A DNA stretch of 64,000 nt, taken from NCBI RefSeq assembly GCF_001461825.1, contig NZ_LLZC01000004.1, positions 62,001 to 126,000 on the forward strand, given 5' to 3'. Source of the DNA: Bacillus velezensis (GTDB lineage Bacteria > Bacillota > Bacilli > Bacillales > Bacillaceae). The notes beneath the pieces are model-generated. The model saw only the letters and a list, made by a program, of their open reading frames with translations, did not search any database and had not been told where the DNA came from. Shown here one piece after another: positions 36,483-44,396 of the stretch (the first letter of the stretch is position 1; the number at the start of each line of letters is the position of its first letter). The position numbers and the translations under genes are program-made.

Positions 36483-36609
36483 ATGCACCAACTCGATCTG
36501 CGGCAATTTTAAAACTGTCATTTGAAGCACTGTCCACACCTGCAAAGTGAACAAACGTTAAAATGCTACTCAACACCATTACTCCCAATAGAATTCGGCT
36601 GATTTTCAT
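36481..36609 (-). CDS. phrI: PhrI signal peptide precursor
   Basis: 42 aa: positively charged start MKISR, hydrophobic export signal, and C-terminus ADRVGA. The last five residues, DRVGA, are identical to the mature ICEBs1 PhrI pentapeptide of B. subtilis as I recall it. PhrI is exported, processed and re-imported by the oligopeptide permease to inhibit RapI, keeping the element quiet when neighbours already carry it. The gene overlaps the rapI 3' end by 44 bp, as usual for rap-phr pairs, with GGGGAG before the ATG. It is intact although rapI is frameshifted, so it could still inhibit RapI in other cells or elements. Confidence 0.88.
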   Translation of the reverse strand: MKISRILLGVMVLSSILTFVHFAGVDSASNDSFKIAADRVGA

Positions 36610-37728
36610 TAATAATCTCCCCTCTTTTTATTTTTCGTCTAGCCTCAATACTCATGCGATAAAATTCATTCGAAAGTTTTAATTCCCCTGTTTGATAAAA
36701 ATAATCGCCTATTTCAGTTGCAAAATTCTCCATGTCAGCAAACATTTTTCTGTCAGCTAGATAAGAAAATGCTTCATTAATTAATTCATATTCACCGTGT
36801 GAAAAATAAAGTCCTTCTAAAATTTTAAATTTTTCAATGTACTCTTTATCATTTTTATTTTCAGCCTCACCTTTCCCCTTCATGAAATACTTCAGAGCTA
36901 AATCAATATTATCTTTTTTGGCATAAACATGAGTCAAAGCAAATAAGGCTTTCGTCAAAAAGCTGTGTTCAGATTTTTCAAAAACCTTAATCGAAAACTT
37001 TAAATGAATAGCAGCTTTCTCATAATCCTTTAACTCTTCATAACAAATCCCAATATTCATGTGGGACATACCGATCAGGTGATCAATTTTTGTGTGCTCC
37101 GCAATTTCTAATGCATTCAAAAATTGTTGCAACGCTCTTTCAAATTCCAAGAATCTATCAAATTTCCTGCTACTATAAACTGACAGCGCAATGTTTGAAC
37201 AGCGTATTCATCGAACTTCTGAAATATTTTCAAAGCACGACTAGCATAATTCATCGAAAAGTAAGTCTGTTTCATATAATAATAAACGTATGAAACTTTG
37301 AAAAAAAACTCAGCTTTTTCTATTTCATCTTCCACTTCAGAAAGTTTTGTTTCAGCAATCCTATAAGCACTTATTGCCGTTGTTAATTCTTTACGTCTGA
37401 ACTCGTACATACCTGTAAAAAAGAAATAGTAATACTCAAGCATACCCGTTAATTGCCCTTGCTCTTCCATTTCTTTTATTGTTTCATACGCACTATTTAA
37501 ATCATCAATCCTTTTCGATTCCATATAACTCAACATTATCTCGTGTCGGAATTCAAGCAATTGATAGTATAACAAAGCGTCTTGATTTTCTTCCATATTC
37601 ACTAATTCTTTTTCCACTTCTTTTCTTATATGCTCAGCCTGCTCAACTTGATCATTTTTAATAAGAGTATACCAATCATTCAATTTTTGAGTGACTAGGT
37701 CATACGGAATTTTTCTGTTTTCATCCAA
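36566..37728 (-). pseudogene. rapI: rapI, frameshifted
   Basis: About 387 codons in two frames. The N-terminal part (37728-37117) begins near KIPYDLVTQKLNDWYTLIKN and runs to FIVAGNLIDS. A one-base lesion near 37130 shifts the frame; the rest (36566-37150) resumes at FLEFERALQQFLNALE and continues through the TPR helices to IINENQPNSIGSNGVE. This is the RapI family: a TPR protein that in ICEBs1 activates excision through ImmA/ImmR and is inhibited by PhrI. The start is also eroded (TTG without a good ribosome site; a stop stands where the RapI N-terminus should be). Confidence 0.88.
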
Positions 37729-37842
37729 GAGAATCCGTTACAAGCAAATTCCTCCAATACAAAATTGCAAGAATATTTACATTAATTGTATTATGGCAGA
37801 TTCAACATTTCTTGACAAAGTTAAAATGTAAAAAGGTACGAA

Positions 37843-37914
37843 TTGTCTATTGAAGAAATTATTCTTTTCGTGTTTATTGCGGTTATTGTAAGTCTTTTGT
37901 TTCTTGACACGTGA
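37843..37914 (+). other. possible 23-residue hydrophobic peptide
   Basis: TTG-initiated frame with sequence SIEEIILFVFIAVIVSLLFL plus DT; the ribosome site AAAGGTA is weak. A shorter similar end (FVIVIPLFLDI) occurs near 29790-29820. Single-helix peptides of this kind can be type I toxins, but no antisense RNA is identified. The remaining 37729-37972 sequence contains the rapI upstream region and a terminator. Confidence 0.25.
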
Positions 37915-37936
37915 TCCATAAATAAAAAAAAACAAA

Positions 37937-37962
37937 ACACGCTAGAAAATGTTCTAACGTGT
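37937..37962 (-). terminator. terminator after the azoreductase-epimerase unit
   Basis: ACACGcTAGAA/TTCTAaCGTGT stem with T-rich exit on the minus strand, just past the truncated epimerase frame. Confidence 0.75.
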
Positions 37963-37972
37963 AAAGATTACT

Positions 37973-38119
37973 TCATTGTTTACTAAAACTGAATCTTTTG
38001 AGGAACGTGTTCGACCGATTACCTCGGGTCAATGCAAATACTTGATGGCCATTTTGTATTAATTTAGGAAGGAGGGCTCGACCAATTACTCCAGTCCCCC
38101 CAACAACAATGATCTTCAT
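37973..38119 (-). pseudogene. N-terminal stub of an NAD(P)-dependent epimerase/dehydratase
   Basis: 48 codons: KIIVVGGTGVIGRALLPKLI followed by QNGHQVFALTR, a perfect Rossmann beta-alpha-beta with GGTGVIG, then unrelated sequence and a stop. It lies 8 bp after the azoreductase stop on the same strand, so the original operon had at least two genes. About 250 residues are missing. Confidence 0.8.
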
Positions 38120-38127
38120 ACTATTTC

Positions 38128-38769
38128 TTATTTACCTGCTAATCTTGAAGCAGCTTCTTCAACTTCTTTATTTGCTTTTTGTAAAACATCCTCCGGACTC
38201 AGTAAAGCTGTTCCTTGCACTCGGATAATTTGATAATCCTCAATACCGAGGAAATTGAACATTGATTTCAAATATTTATTTGAGTATTCAACTTCTTCAT
38301 ACCAGTCATCATTTGTATAAATTGATCCGCTAGCTTGTATGACAAGCATTCTTCGTCCATCTTTAAGCAGACCTACTGACCCAGTGTCAGTATATTTAAA
38401 TGTTTCACGTGCGATCATAATATTGTCCATATAGTCTTTTAATTTTGATGGAATATTGAAATTATGCAAAGGCAAAACGATGACATACGTTTTTGCACTT
38501 TTGAATTGTTTCAATACTTCTGTCATGCGTTCTGTTACTTTTTGTTCATCACTTGTCAGTTCTTCGCCTTTTCCTGCCTTATCCCATGCACTTAAAACTG
38601 TTTTATCAATCAAAGGCACTTCAACACTATATAAGTTAATTTGCTCAAGCTCTTCACTCTCTGGAATTAATTCTTTGTAAGCCTCTAAAAAGTGGTTCAT
38701 TACCCGTAAACTGTATGATGATGTATCATCTACTTTTGGATGTGCGTTAATGATAAGTGTTTTGCTCAT
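38128..38769 (-). CDS. FMN-dependent NADH-azoreductase/quinone reductase (AzoR family)
   Basis: 213 aa; GAAAGGAG precedes the ATG. Flavodoxin-like fold with FMN-binding segments LIINAHPKVDDTSSYS, LPLHNFNIPSKLKDYMDNI and IQASGSIYT. It reduces azo dyes and quinones by two-electron transfer, protecting against thiol stress. It is divergent from an Rrf2 regulator and followed by an epimerase stub. B. subtilis azoR1 (yocJ) and azoR2 (yvaB) are the known homologues; which is closer is unclear. Confidence 0.88.
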   Translation of the reverse strand: MSKTLIINAHPKVDDTSSYSLRVMNHFLEAYKELIPESEELEQINLYSVEVPLIDKTVLSAWDKAGKGEELTSDEQKVTERMTEVLKQFKSAKTYVIVLPLHNFNIPSKLKDYMDNIMIARETFKYTDTGSVGLLKDGRRMLVIQASGSIYTNDDWYEEVEYSNKYLKSMFNFLGIEDYQIIRVQGTALLSPEDVLQKANKEVEEAASRLAGK

Positions 38770-38964
38770 TTGAAACTCTCCTTTTATTTTATATTAAAGA
38801 CTAGATTAATCGACGATTAACTCGGTCACTAATATAAGCCTTGTATTTTATTTTGTCAAACGGAACAAATAATATCTAAAGAAGGGTTTTAAGATTGACT
38901 ATCATCAAAAATACTCCTAAGATACAATGTGATAACCCTTAAAATCAAAAGCAGGTGAGTTTAT

Positions 38965-39468
38965 ATGCAGTACAGTGTTGGGGTTGAATATGCTTTACAT
39001 TGTCTGGTTTATTTAATAGATGTTCCCTCCAAGGAAAGTGTGGGGATTCGGGACCTTGCAGAGTTCCAAGGACTTTCAGAAACATTTCTTTCAAAAGTTT
39101 TCGGTAAATTATCTAAAGCTGGTATTGTAAATTCTGTCCCTGGTGTAAAGGGAGGATATAGGTTAGCAAAATCCCCAGAAGGTATTTCCTTTTGGGATAT
39201 AATAGAGGCTGTTGAAGGACCAAAACCCATTTTTCAATGTAAAAATATTGTAAGCAATGGTCTACTTTATCGAGACAAATGCAACTCTTGTGAATCCAGC
39301 AATTCTTCTTGTACAATTAACTTGGTAATGCTTGAAGCAGAAGAACAGATGCGTAATTATCTTCGTAATAAAACGCTCGCATGGTTAAATAAAGAATTGG
39401 ACGTAGTATTGCCTAAAAAAACAAGGACAGATACTCGGGAATACTTCATAAAAAAAAGCTCTGACTAA
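38965..39468 (+). CDS. Rrf2-family regulator with C-terminal cysteines
   Basis: 167 aa with GCAGGTG before the ATG. Winged helix YSVGVEYALHCLVYLIDVP, recognition segment GLSETFLSKVFGKLSKAGIV and wing GVKGGYRLAKSP. The C-terminal half has cysteines in IFQCKNI and DKCNSCESSNSSCTI, spaced more loosely than in NsrR/IscR, so it could hold an Fe-S cluster or act as thiol sensor. It probably represses the divergent azoreductase unit and the gene downstream, now a DoxX fragment. Confidence 0.88.
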   Translation: MQYSVGVEYALHCLVYLIDVPSKESVGIRDLAEFQGLSETFLSKVFGKLSKAGIVNSVPGVKGGYRLAKSPEGISFWDIIEAVEGPKPIFQCKNIVSNGLLYRDKCNSCESSNSSCTINLVMLEAEEQMRNYLRNKTLAWLNKELDVVLPKKTRTDTREYFIKKSSD

Positions 39469-39491
39469 ATTAATTAGTTAGAGCTTTTTTG
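39458..39491 (+). terminator. terminator after the Rrf2 gene
   Basis: AGCTCTgACTAA/TTAGTtAGAGCT stem followed by six T on the plus strand, overlapping the stop. Confidence 0.85.
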
Positions 39492-39499
39492 TGCTTCAA

Positions 39500-39742
39500 G
39501 ATGCCTTTAAATTACAATTCATATTATGTTTTTTCGTTTTCCATCTCGACGTTTATATTTTTGAAACCATCTTAGGAATACTTTTGATCATTGGTTTCAA
39601 AACAAGAATAACTGCTGTATTGAGTGGTGCTATGTTGATTATTTTCGCTCTAGGTTTAACAGTAGGAACAGGTTTTAAGACTTCTCTTGACTATTCTGTA
39701 TTCTCTGCATCTGCAGGTGCAATCATATTAATTTATTTTTAA
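39500..39742 (+). pseudogene. C-terminal fragment of a DoxX-family membrane protein gene
   Basis: The plus-strand frame contains FETILGILLIIGFKTRITAV and later hydrophobic helices ending ASAGAIILIYF. This is the DoxX/SURF4-like C-terminal half; the N-terminal helices are absent and the terminator at 39458-39491 sits where the upstream part should be. DoxX genes often follow thiol-stress regulators, so this was probably part of the regulon. Confidence 0.65.
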
Positions 39743-39892
39743 AAAATACCCTATAGTATAGATGCTTTACTGATGAAAAACACTGTAGAGGCTAAATCAT
39801 TTTCACTAGAGTCAGACAAATAGCCCTCAAACCTCTAAAAAATAGGGAAAGAAATATTGAAGCATAAAAAAGGAGCAGACATAAAGTCTACT

Positions 39893-40010
39893 CCTTTGTT
39901 TTCGTTTCCTTCCCTTTAACTTCTTCATAATCAGGTGTTATCTTATAAGACCAAGTCGGTCGCAATACCCATCACCCGGCATATGTGCCATTTCCTCAAA
40001 AGAATCTATA
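39893..40010 (-). pseudogene. fragment of the lipoprotein gene family (copy 39.9)
   Basis: The minus strand reads DSFEEMAHMPGD, then DRLGL, and after a frameshift TPDYEEVKGKETKTKE and a stop, matching the end of the 30366-30860 copy. It shows the native C-terminus that copy lost. The rest of 39743-40228 holds a repeat of the terminator seen at 29057 and the upstream region of the LXG gene. Confidence 0.75.
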
Positions 40011-40228
40011 AAAGCTTATTTTCATTACACTTTCTAACATCGCCTTACATCATTTCTATAGGTTTGAATGAATAATGGTTAATAATTGGTGAGTAAAAAC
40101 CCCCTTAATTCCCCACTTCTCCAAATCTCATTACATTCAATTCATTACCTCTTCTTCAACATTTTTTTCGAACTTCACATCCTATCCATGGTAATATTTA
40201 GATATAAACTTACTGGAAGGATTGTCCA

Positions 40229-41864
40229 ATGAAAGTATTTGAAGCAAGGTCTTTGTTATCTGAAGCTGAAAACCGAGCAAACGATTATAAAGAATTGAAA
40301 AATCAAATGATTAATTTGAAAAAAGCATTTAAGGCTGTTGCTGATCTTGATGATAGTGAGTTCTCTGGGAAGGGAGCAAACAATATTAAAGCATTTTTTC
40401 ACGATCACACCGGTGTAGCTGATCAATGGATTGATTTCATTGATATGAAAATCGCTTTCCTTACTAGTATCTCCGGTATTCTGGAAGATGCCAGCTTATC
40501 TGATGCATATATCGAAGAATCTTTCTTAGAACACGAACTGGCAAACGCATATAGAAAATCACAAGCAATGATGTCCGAGCAGAAGAAAGCAATGAAAGAT
40601 ATACTGAGTGATATTGATGACATTCTTCCACTTGATTTATTTTCAACAGAGGCTTTTAAGGATGAGCTCTCGTCCGCCGAAAACAAACGAAAAAAAATTA
40701 TTGAGAAAATAGGCGATACAGACGAGAACTTAAAAACTGAATATGCAATGACTGAACCTAACGAACAATTTATTAAAGCAGACTTTCAAAAGTTACAGGA
40801 ATCAACAGGTAAGGGCAAAAACGCTTCACCCATACATTATAATGCCAAGGCTTATCGCGAGAGTGACATACATAAGAAAAAAGGCGATATCGAAAAGCGG
40901 TCTGAAGCTTATTTAAAGATCAAAAAAGAGGAAGCTAAAAAACGCGAAATTAAAGATTTGAAAAAACAGCTTGTAAATGTAACAGATCCTGACGAGTATT
41001 TAAAAATTGCTAAAAAAATTGGATACGAGAATTTGGAGCCTGACCAAAAAGTTTATTTCCGCCAGCTCGAAGAACTTCAACAAAAAGCCGATATCGGAAA
41101 AGGTATTGCAGTTGGAATGTATGAAGCCGGTAAAGATACCGTGATGGGTCTCTATCAACTTGCAATGCACCCTATTGAAACGCTTTCTGGAACGGTGAAC
41201 GCAGTCTTACATCCAATCGATACTTATAAGATCATAGCAAAAGATTCTTGCAATAGTTGGTCCGAAGGGTATTGATAAAGTATCCAAAGTTGCAAAAGCC
41301 GGTTCAAAAGATGCTGCAATTAAGACGCTCGAAGTTTCAAAAGCAGGAATAAAAAAAGGTATTGAATACGTTAAAATACCAAATGTTTTTGAACAACAAT
41401 ATGCAATGGCTGGCGGTTCAGGGACTTTTCCATTCAACACAATTGACGGGGAGAGTTATAAAAACTCTGCACTTGAAGTTTTTAAAAACCAGTCTGCTAC
41501 ACATGGTATAAAAAAAGCAAAGCCGCATGAAGTTGTAAACGAATTAGAGACTTTTCAAAGCAGGAAATACATTTTTGGAGGACAATCATTTCTCATTGAT
41601 AAACGTGGAATGAAGCATATTTTAGAGCGCCATCATCCTAGTTTATGGGATGGTTCAGTTAAGTCTCGTCAATCTTTTCTCAATAAAGAGATGACTGTTA
41701 GCGATGTTGCAGATGCGATAGAATCAATCATGAAACAAAACCGTGAAGAGTTAGTACAAAAAGGAACAAAATTCAGTTATCAAATTAGAGGAACGTATAA
41801 GGGTCAGCAATATGTTGTAGGCTTTCAAAAAGGAAGAGTAGGTCAATTCTATCCGGAAAAATAG
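40229..41864 (+). pseudogene. LXG polymorphic toxin gene with an internal deletion/frameshift
   Basis: The first frame (40229-41275) is a near-complete LXG export domain of the YeeF/YobL/YxiD type, opening [20 protein letters not shown] with [15 protein letters not shown]. At about 41250 the frame breaks and some 30 residues usually found there are absent; it resumes as [19 protein letters not shown] and runs through a linker to a C-terminal toxin domain (MKHILERHHPSLWDGSVKSR, then SFLNKEMTVSDVADAIES and GRVGQFYP) that resembles EndoU/BECR-fold RNase toxins; that assignment is tentative. GGAAGG precedes the ATG. As it stands only the LXG part can be made. Confidence 0.75.
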
Positions 41865-41875
41865 GAGAGGTAAGA

Positions 41876-42394
41876 ATGTTTTATATACAATCATTAATTC
41901 TCAAGCCAAATAAGAAGATAAAGGATCTTTCAGTCTTAAAAAAGAATGTTAACGATTACTTTGTCCCCCTTAACAATATAGAGGAACTAAAGAACTTGAA
42001 ATCACAGTTAGATCCCTACTATTTATCTGGGGCGATTATTTTAAAATATGGTGAACAAGATTTGCTTGATGCCACTATGTGGGACTTGGTTGATCAATTG
42101 TGGGCTTATTTTTTGAATTTAATTGAAGAAACTATTGAAACAGGAGAAAGCGAAACTTATTTTCCAGATCAACCACTTCTATTGAAAATGAAATCAATAT
42201 CGAATGATATGTTGTTATTTGAAATTGATGAAAAACAAAAAGTATTACTGCCGAAACTTGATTTTTTTAAAACACTCTTAAAAAATGCAAAAGGTTTCTT
42301 TGAAACTATGATTTCTTTTTTAGAAGAAAACTGTGATTATGACTACGAACTAAATAAGATCGATGAATTGCTAACCAAAATTAAATGTGTGTGA
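41876..42394 (+). CDS. probable immunity protein for the adjacent LXG toxin
   Basis: 172 aa, intact, starting 11 bp after the toxin stop with AGGAGAGG upstream. The sequence is acidic (many Glu/Asp, few Arg) with no membrane segment, typical of cytoplasmic immunity proteins. I do not recognise a named family. The functional call rests on the universal toxin-immunity order in LXG loci. Retention of immunity after toxin loss protects against toxin-bearing kin. Confidence 0.7.
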   Translation: MFYIQSLILKPNKKIKDLSVLKKNVNDYFVPLNNIEELKNLKSQLDPYYLSGAIILKYGEQDLLDATMWDLVDQLWAYFLNLIEETIETGESETYFPDQPLLLKMKSISNDMLLFEIDEKQKVLLPKLDFFKTLLKNAKGFFETMISFLEENCDYDYELNKIDELLTKIKCV

Positions 42395-42847
42395 GGCTAA
42401 ATGTGAATTACTCTGGAGTGATACTCTGGAGTGAAAAAGTTCTTTGAAGAGAATAAAAAATATTCAATTCTTACTGAAAGCGTCACTGATAAACAAATCT
42501 TTTTCATGGTTAGCATCCACGCATTTTCTTATTTTATCCATCAAAACAAAAATTTTCTGCTGAAAAATCCCTTTAGGGCATTGTGCCTTTTCTTATGGTT
42601 ATTTATTCTCTCACAAATAGCACAAGATAGTGGATAAAAAGATGAAGAGTAGCAACTTGCCTACTCTTCTTTTTAAATGGGAAATATTTAAGATAGAGGT
42701 TGGGTTTTCCGACCCACTCACCAATATAAATTACATCCAAATAGCTTGCCCAACAACACTTTTTATCCGACCTAACCCGTGGTCTCCAATTCTCTCTAAT
42801 TCTAGTAAATTATAAAATATTCTACAGGGTTGCATTTTATACATAAA
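42395..42847. other. gap between the immunity gene and the tRNA cluster
   Basis: A perfect tandem 13-bp repeat TACTCTGGAGTGA lies at 42409-42434. A 68-codon frame starting with GTG at 42431 has one hydrophobic stretch but no ribosome site, so it is not called a gene. The hairpin GAAGAGTAG/CTACTCTTC with five T (42644-42674, plus strand) terminates the LXG locus. No integrase remnant was found where the element's int gene should be. Confidence 0.5.
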
Positions 42848-42849
42848 AA

Positions 42850-42881
42850 AATAATACCAAAGGTAGTTAAACCCTTGGTAT
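42850..42881 (-). terminator. terminator of the trnS tRNA operon
   Basis: ATACCAAaGG/CCcTTGGTAT stem with T-rich exit on the minus strand, 9 bp past tRNA-Leu(GAG). Copies of it are carried by all five att fossils. Confidence 0.85.
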
Positions 42882-42889
42882 CATTGAGA

Positions 42890-42973
<84 letters not shown>

Positions 42974-43041
42974 GTGCTATGAAGCTGTCTTTCCACTAAG
43001 CATATAAGCTAGTGATGATGATCAGCACTTTGAAAAGAAAG

Positions 43042-43123
43042 TGCGGGTGAAGGGACTCGAACCCCCACGTCGTAAGACACTAGATCCTAAGTCTAGCGCG
43101 TCTGCCAATTCCGCCACACCCGC
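43042..43123 (-). tRNA. tRNA-Leu (anticodon UAG)
   Basis: 82 nt. Acceptor GCGGGTG/CACCCGC; anticodon stem CTAGA/TCTAG around loop CTTAGGA, anticodon TAG; long variable arm of class II. CCA not encoded. Matches trnS-leu1 in order. Confidence 0.96.
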
Positions 43124-43134
43124 GTGACAAGTGG

Positions 43135-43207
43135 TGAGCCATGAAGGACTCGAACCTTCGACCCTCTGATTAAAAGTCAGATGCTCTACCAACTGAGCTA
43201 ATGGCTC
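43135..43207 (-). tRNA. tRNA-Lys (anticodon UUU)
   Basis: 73 nt. Acceptor GAGCCAT/ATGGCTC, anticodon loop CTTTTAA, T-arm GGTTCGAGTCC. CCA not encoded. Confidence 0.97.
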
Positions 43208-43240
43208 GCTCTAAAAGTGATTCAAAAATTTTAAATAAAA

Positions 43241-43315
43241 TGGCTGGGCTAGCTGGATTCGAACCAACGCATGACGGAGTCAAAGTCCGTTGCCTTACCG
43301 CTTGGCTATAGCCCA
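43241..43315 (-). tRNA. tRNA-Gln (anticodon UUG)
   Basis: 75 nt including encoded CCA. Acceptor TGGGCTA/TAGCCCA, anticodon loop CTTTGAC, T-loop GTTCGAATC. Confidence 0.96.
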
Positions 43316-43326
43316 ACGAAGGTAAA

Positions 43327-43401
43327 TGGTGACCCGTACGGGATTCGAACCCGTGTTACCGCCGTGAAAGGGCGGTGTCTTAACCGCTTGACCAACGGGC
43401 C
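43327..43401 (-). tRNA. tRNA-Glu (anticodon UUC)
   Basis: 75 nt including encoded CCA. Acceptor GGCCCGT/ACGGGTC with a G-T pair, anticodon loop CTTTCAC. Confidence 0.96.
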
Positions 43402-43420
43402 GTCTGGTTGAGAACTTATC

Positions 43421-43511
43421 TGGCGGAGAAGGAGGGATTTGAACCCTCGCGCCGCTTACGCGACCTACACCCTTAGCAGGGGCGCCTCTTCAGCCACTTG
43501 AGTACTTCTCC
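43421..43511 (-). tRNA. tRNA-Ser (anticodon GCU)
   Basis: 91 nt including encoded CCA. Acceptor GGAGAAG/CTTCTCC, anticodon loop CTGCTAA, large variable arm typical of serine tRNAs. Confidence 0.96.
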
Positions 43512-43514
43512 ATA

Positions 43515-43589
43515 TGGCTCCACAGGCAGGATTCGAACCTGCGACCGATCGGTTAACAGCCGATAGCTCTACCACTGAGCTACTGTGGA
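43515..43589 (-). tRNA. tRNA-Asn (anticodon GUU)
   Basis: 75 nt including encoded CCA. Acceptor TCCACAG/CTGTGGA, anticodon loop CTGTTAA. First gene of the cluster. The order Asn-Ser-Glu-Gln-Lys-Leu-Leu equals B. subtilis trnS. Confidence 0.97.
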
Positions 43590-43663
43590 ATAATCAGACT
43601 TTCTTAATTATAAATGATGCGACATATTGTGTCAAGAAGCAACATTTATTTTTTTGAGAAAGT

Positions 43664-43682
43664 GTCGTTGTCTCTCAACGAC
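43664..43682 (-). terminator. terminator after ydcK
   Basis: GTCGTTG/CAACGAC stem between the ydcK stop and the tRNA cluster; the exit on the minus strand is only moderately T-rich. Confidence 0.5.
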
Positions 43683-43724
43683 TTTTATAATTTAACATAG
43701 AACATTAAAATGAGTCAAGCCTTT

Positions 43725-44174
43725 TTAAAAAATTCTTTTGATTTTTCCTCTGCACTTTCCGCAGGCATATCTTTCCGGGTTCATTGCCCGCTTCTTTATA
43801 TACTGTTGGCCGCAAGCCGCGCATCTATACATATATGTTTTCTTTTGTGTCTTTTTGGTTTGCAGCGGCGTGCAGAATCTCGGCGCTCCGACTTTCTGAA
43901 GCAGGTCTCTGAAGTCTTTGTCTCTGTGCTTGTACCCTTTTCCCTCAAGATGAAGATGATAATGGCACAGCTCGTGTTTGATGATTCCTATCAGCTCGCT
44001 CTGCCCGTGTTCGATCAGATATTTGCGGTTTAATTCGATGTTATGGGAAGACAGCATGTACCGGCCGCCTGTCGTTTTCAGCCGGTCATTGAAGAAGGCT
44101 CTGTGACGGAACGGCTTTCCGAAATCTTGTGCAGAGATGTCTTCCGTCAGCTTTTGAAGTTGTTCGTTATCCAT
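43725..44174 (-). CDS. ydcK: SprT-like zinc metalloprotein YdcK
   Basis: 149 aa from the ATG at 44174, close to the B. subtilis length of 150. Zinc-protease motif HELCH (67-71) in IIKHELCHYHLH, then a zinc ribbon with CAACG and ACGKC cysteine pairs. SprT-family proteins resemble the DNA-protein crosslink protease SPRTN; the bacterial role is not settled. It lies between the trnS tRNAs and cmpA, as in B. subtilis. Confidence 0.9.
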   Translation of the reverse strand: MDNEQLQKLTEDISAQDFGKPFRHRAFFNDRLKTTGGRYMLSSHNIELNRKYLIEHGQSELIGIIKHELCHYHLHLEGKGYKHRDKDFRDLLQKVGAPRFCTPLQTKKTQKKTYMYRCAACGQQYIKKRAMNPERYACGKCRGKIKRIF

Positions 44175-44273
44175 AAGTGCACCCCGCTTTAAAAACATTG
44201 AACGGGACAATTCACCGTTCGCATACAATGAGTTAAAACCGACCTCTAACTAAAAGCTGAGGAGGAATGAGCC

Positions 44274-44387
44274 ATGCCGAATTGGCTGATGAAACAAATG
44301 CAAAAAGCGTTTTTAGAAAAGGATAATTACCAAATCAAACTGCTGAATCAGTGCTGGTATTTCTACAGAAAAAAACACTGCTCGTAA
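44274..44387 (+). CDS. cmpA: cortex morphogenetic protein CmpA
   Basis: 37 aa, opening MPNWLMKQMQKAFLEKDNYQ and ending YFYRKKHCS. GGAGGAA lies 8 nt before the ATG. In B. subtilis CmpA is a small sporulation protein that, with ClpXP, removes improperly encased SpoIVA and checks coat and cortex assembly. It is the only plus-strand gene between ydcK and ydcI, as in B. subtilis. Its 3' end overlaps a terminator hairpin (CACTGC/GCAGTG, 44376-44392) shared with ydcI. Confidence 0.93.
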   Translation: MPNWLMKQMQKAFLEKDNYQIKLLNQCWYFYRKKHCS

Positions 44388-44396
44388 GCAGTGCTT

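Noticed and set aside
29057-39895. Near-identical GAGCAGAC...GTCTGCTC hairpins at 29057 and 39867, considered as a mobile repeat
   Set aside because: Hairpins of this kind are common intrinsic terminators in Bacillus; the flanks do not match beyond the stem.
42431-42637. 68-codon frame after the immunity gene
   Set aside because: GTG start without usable ribosome site, inside a tandem repeat; no recognisable family.
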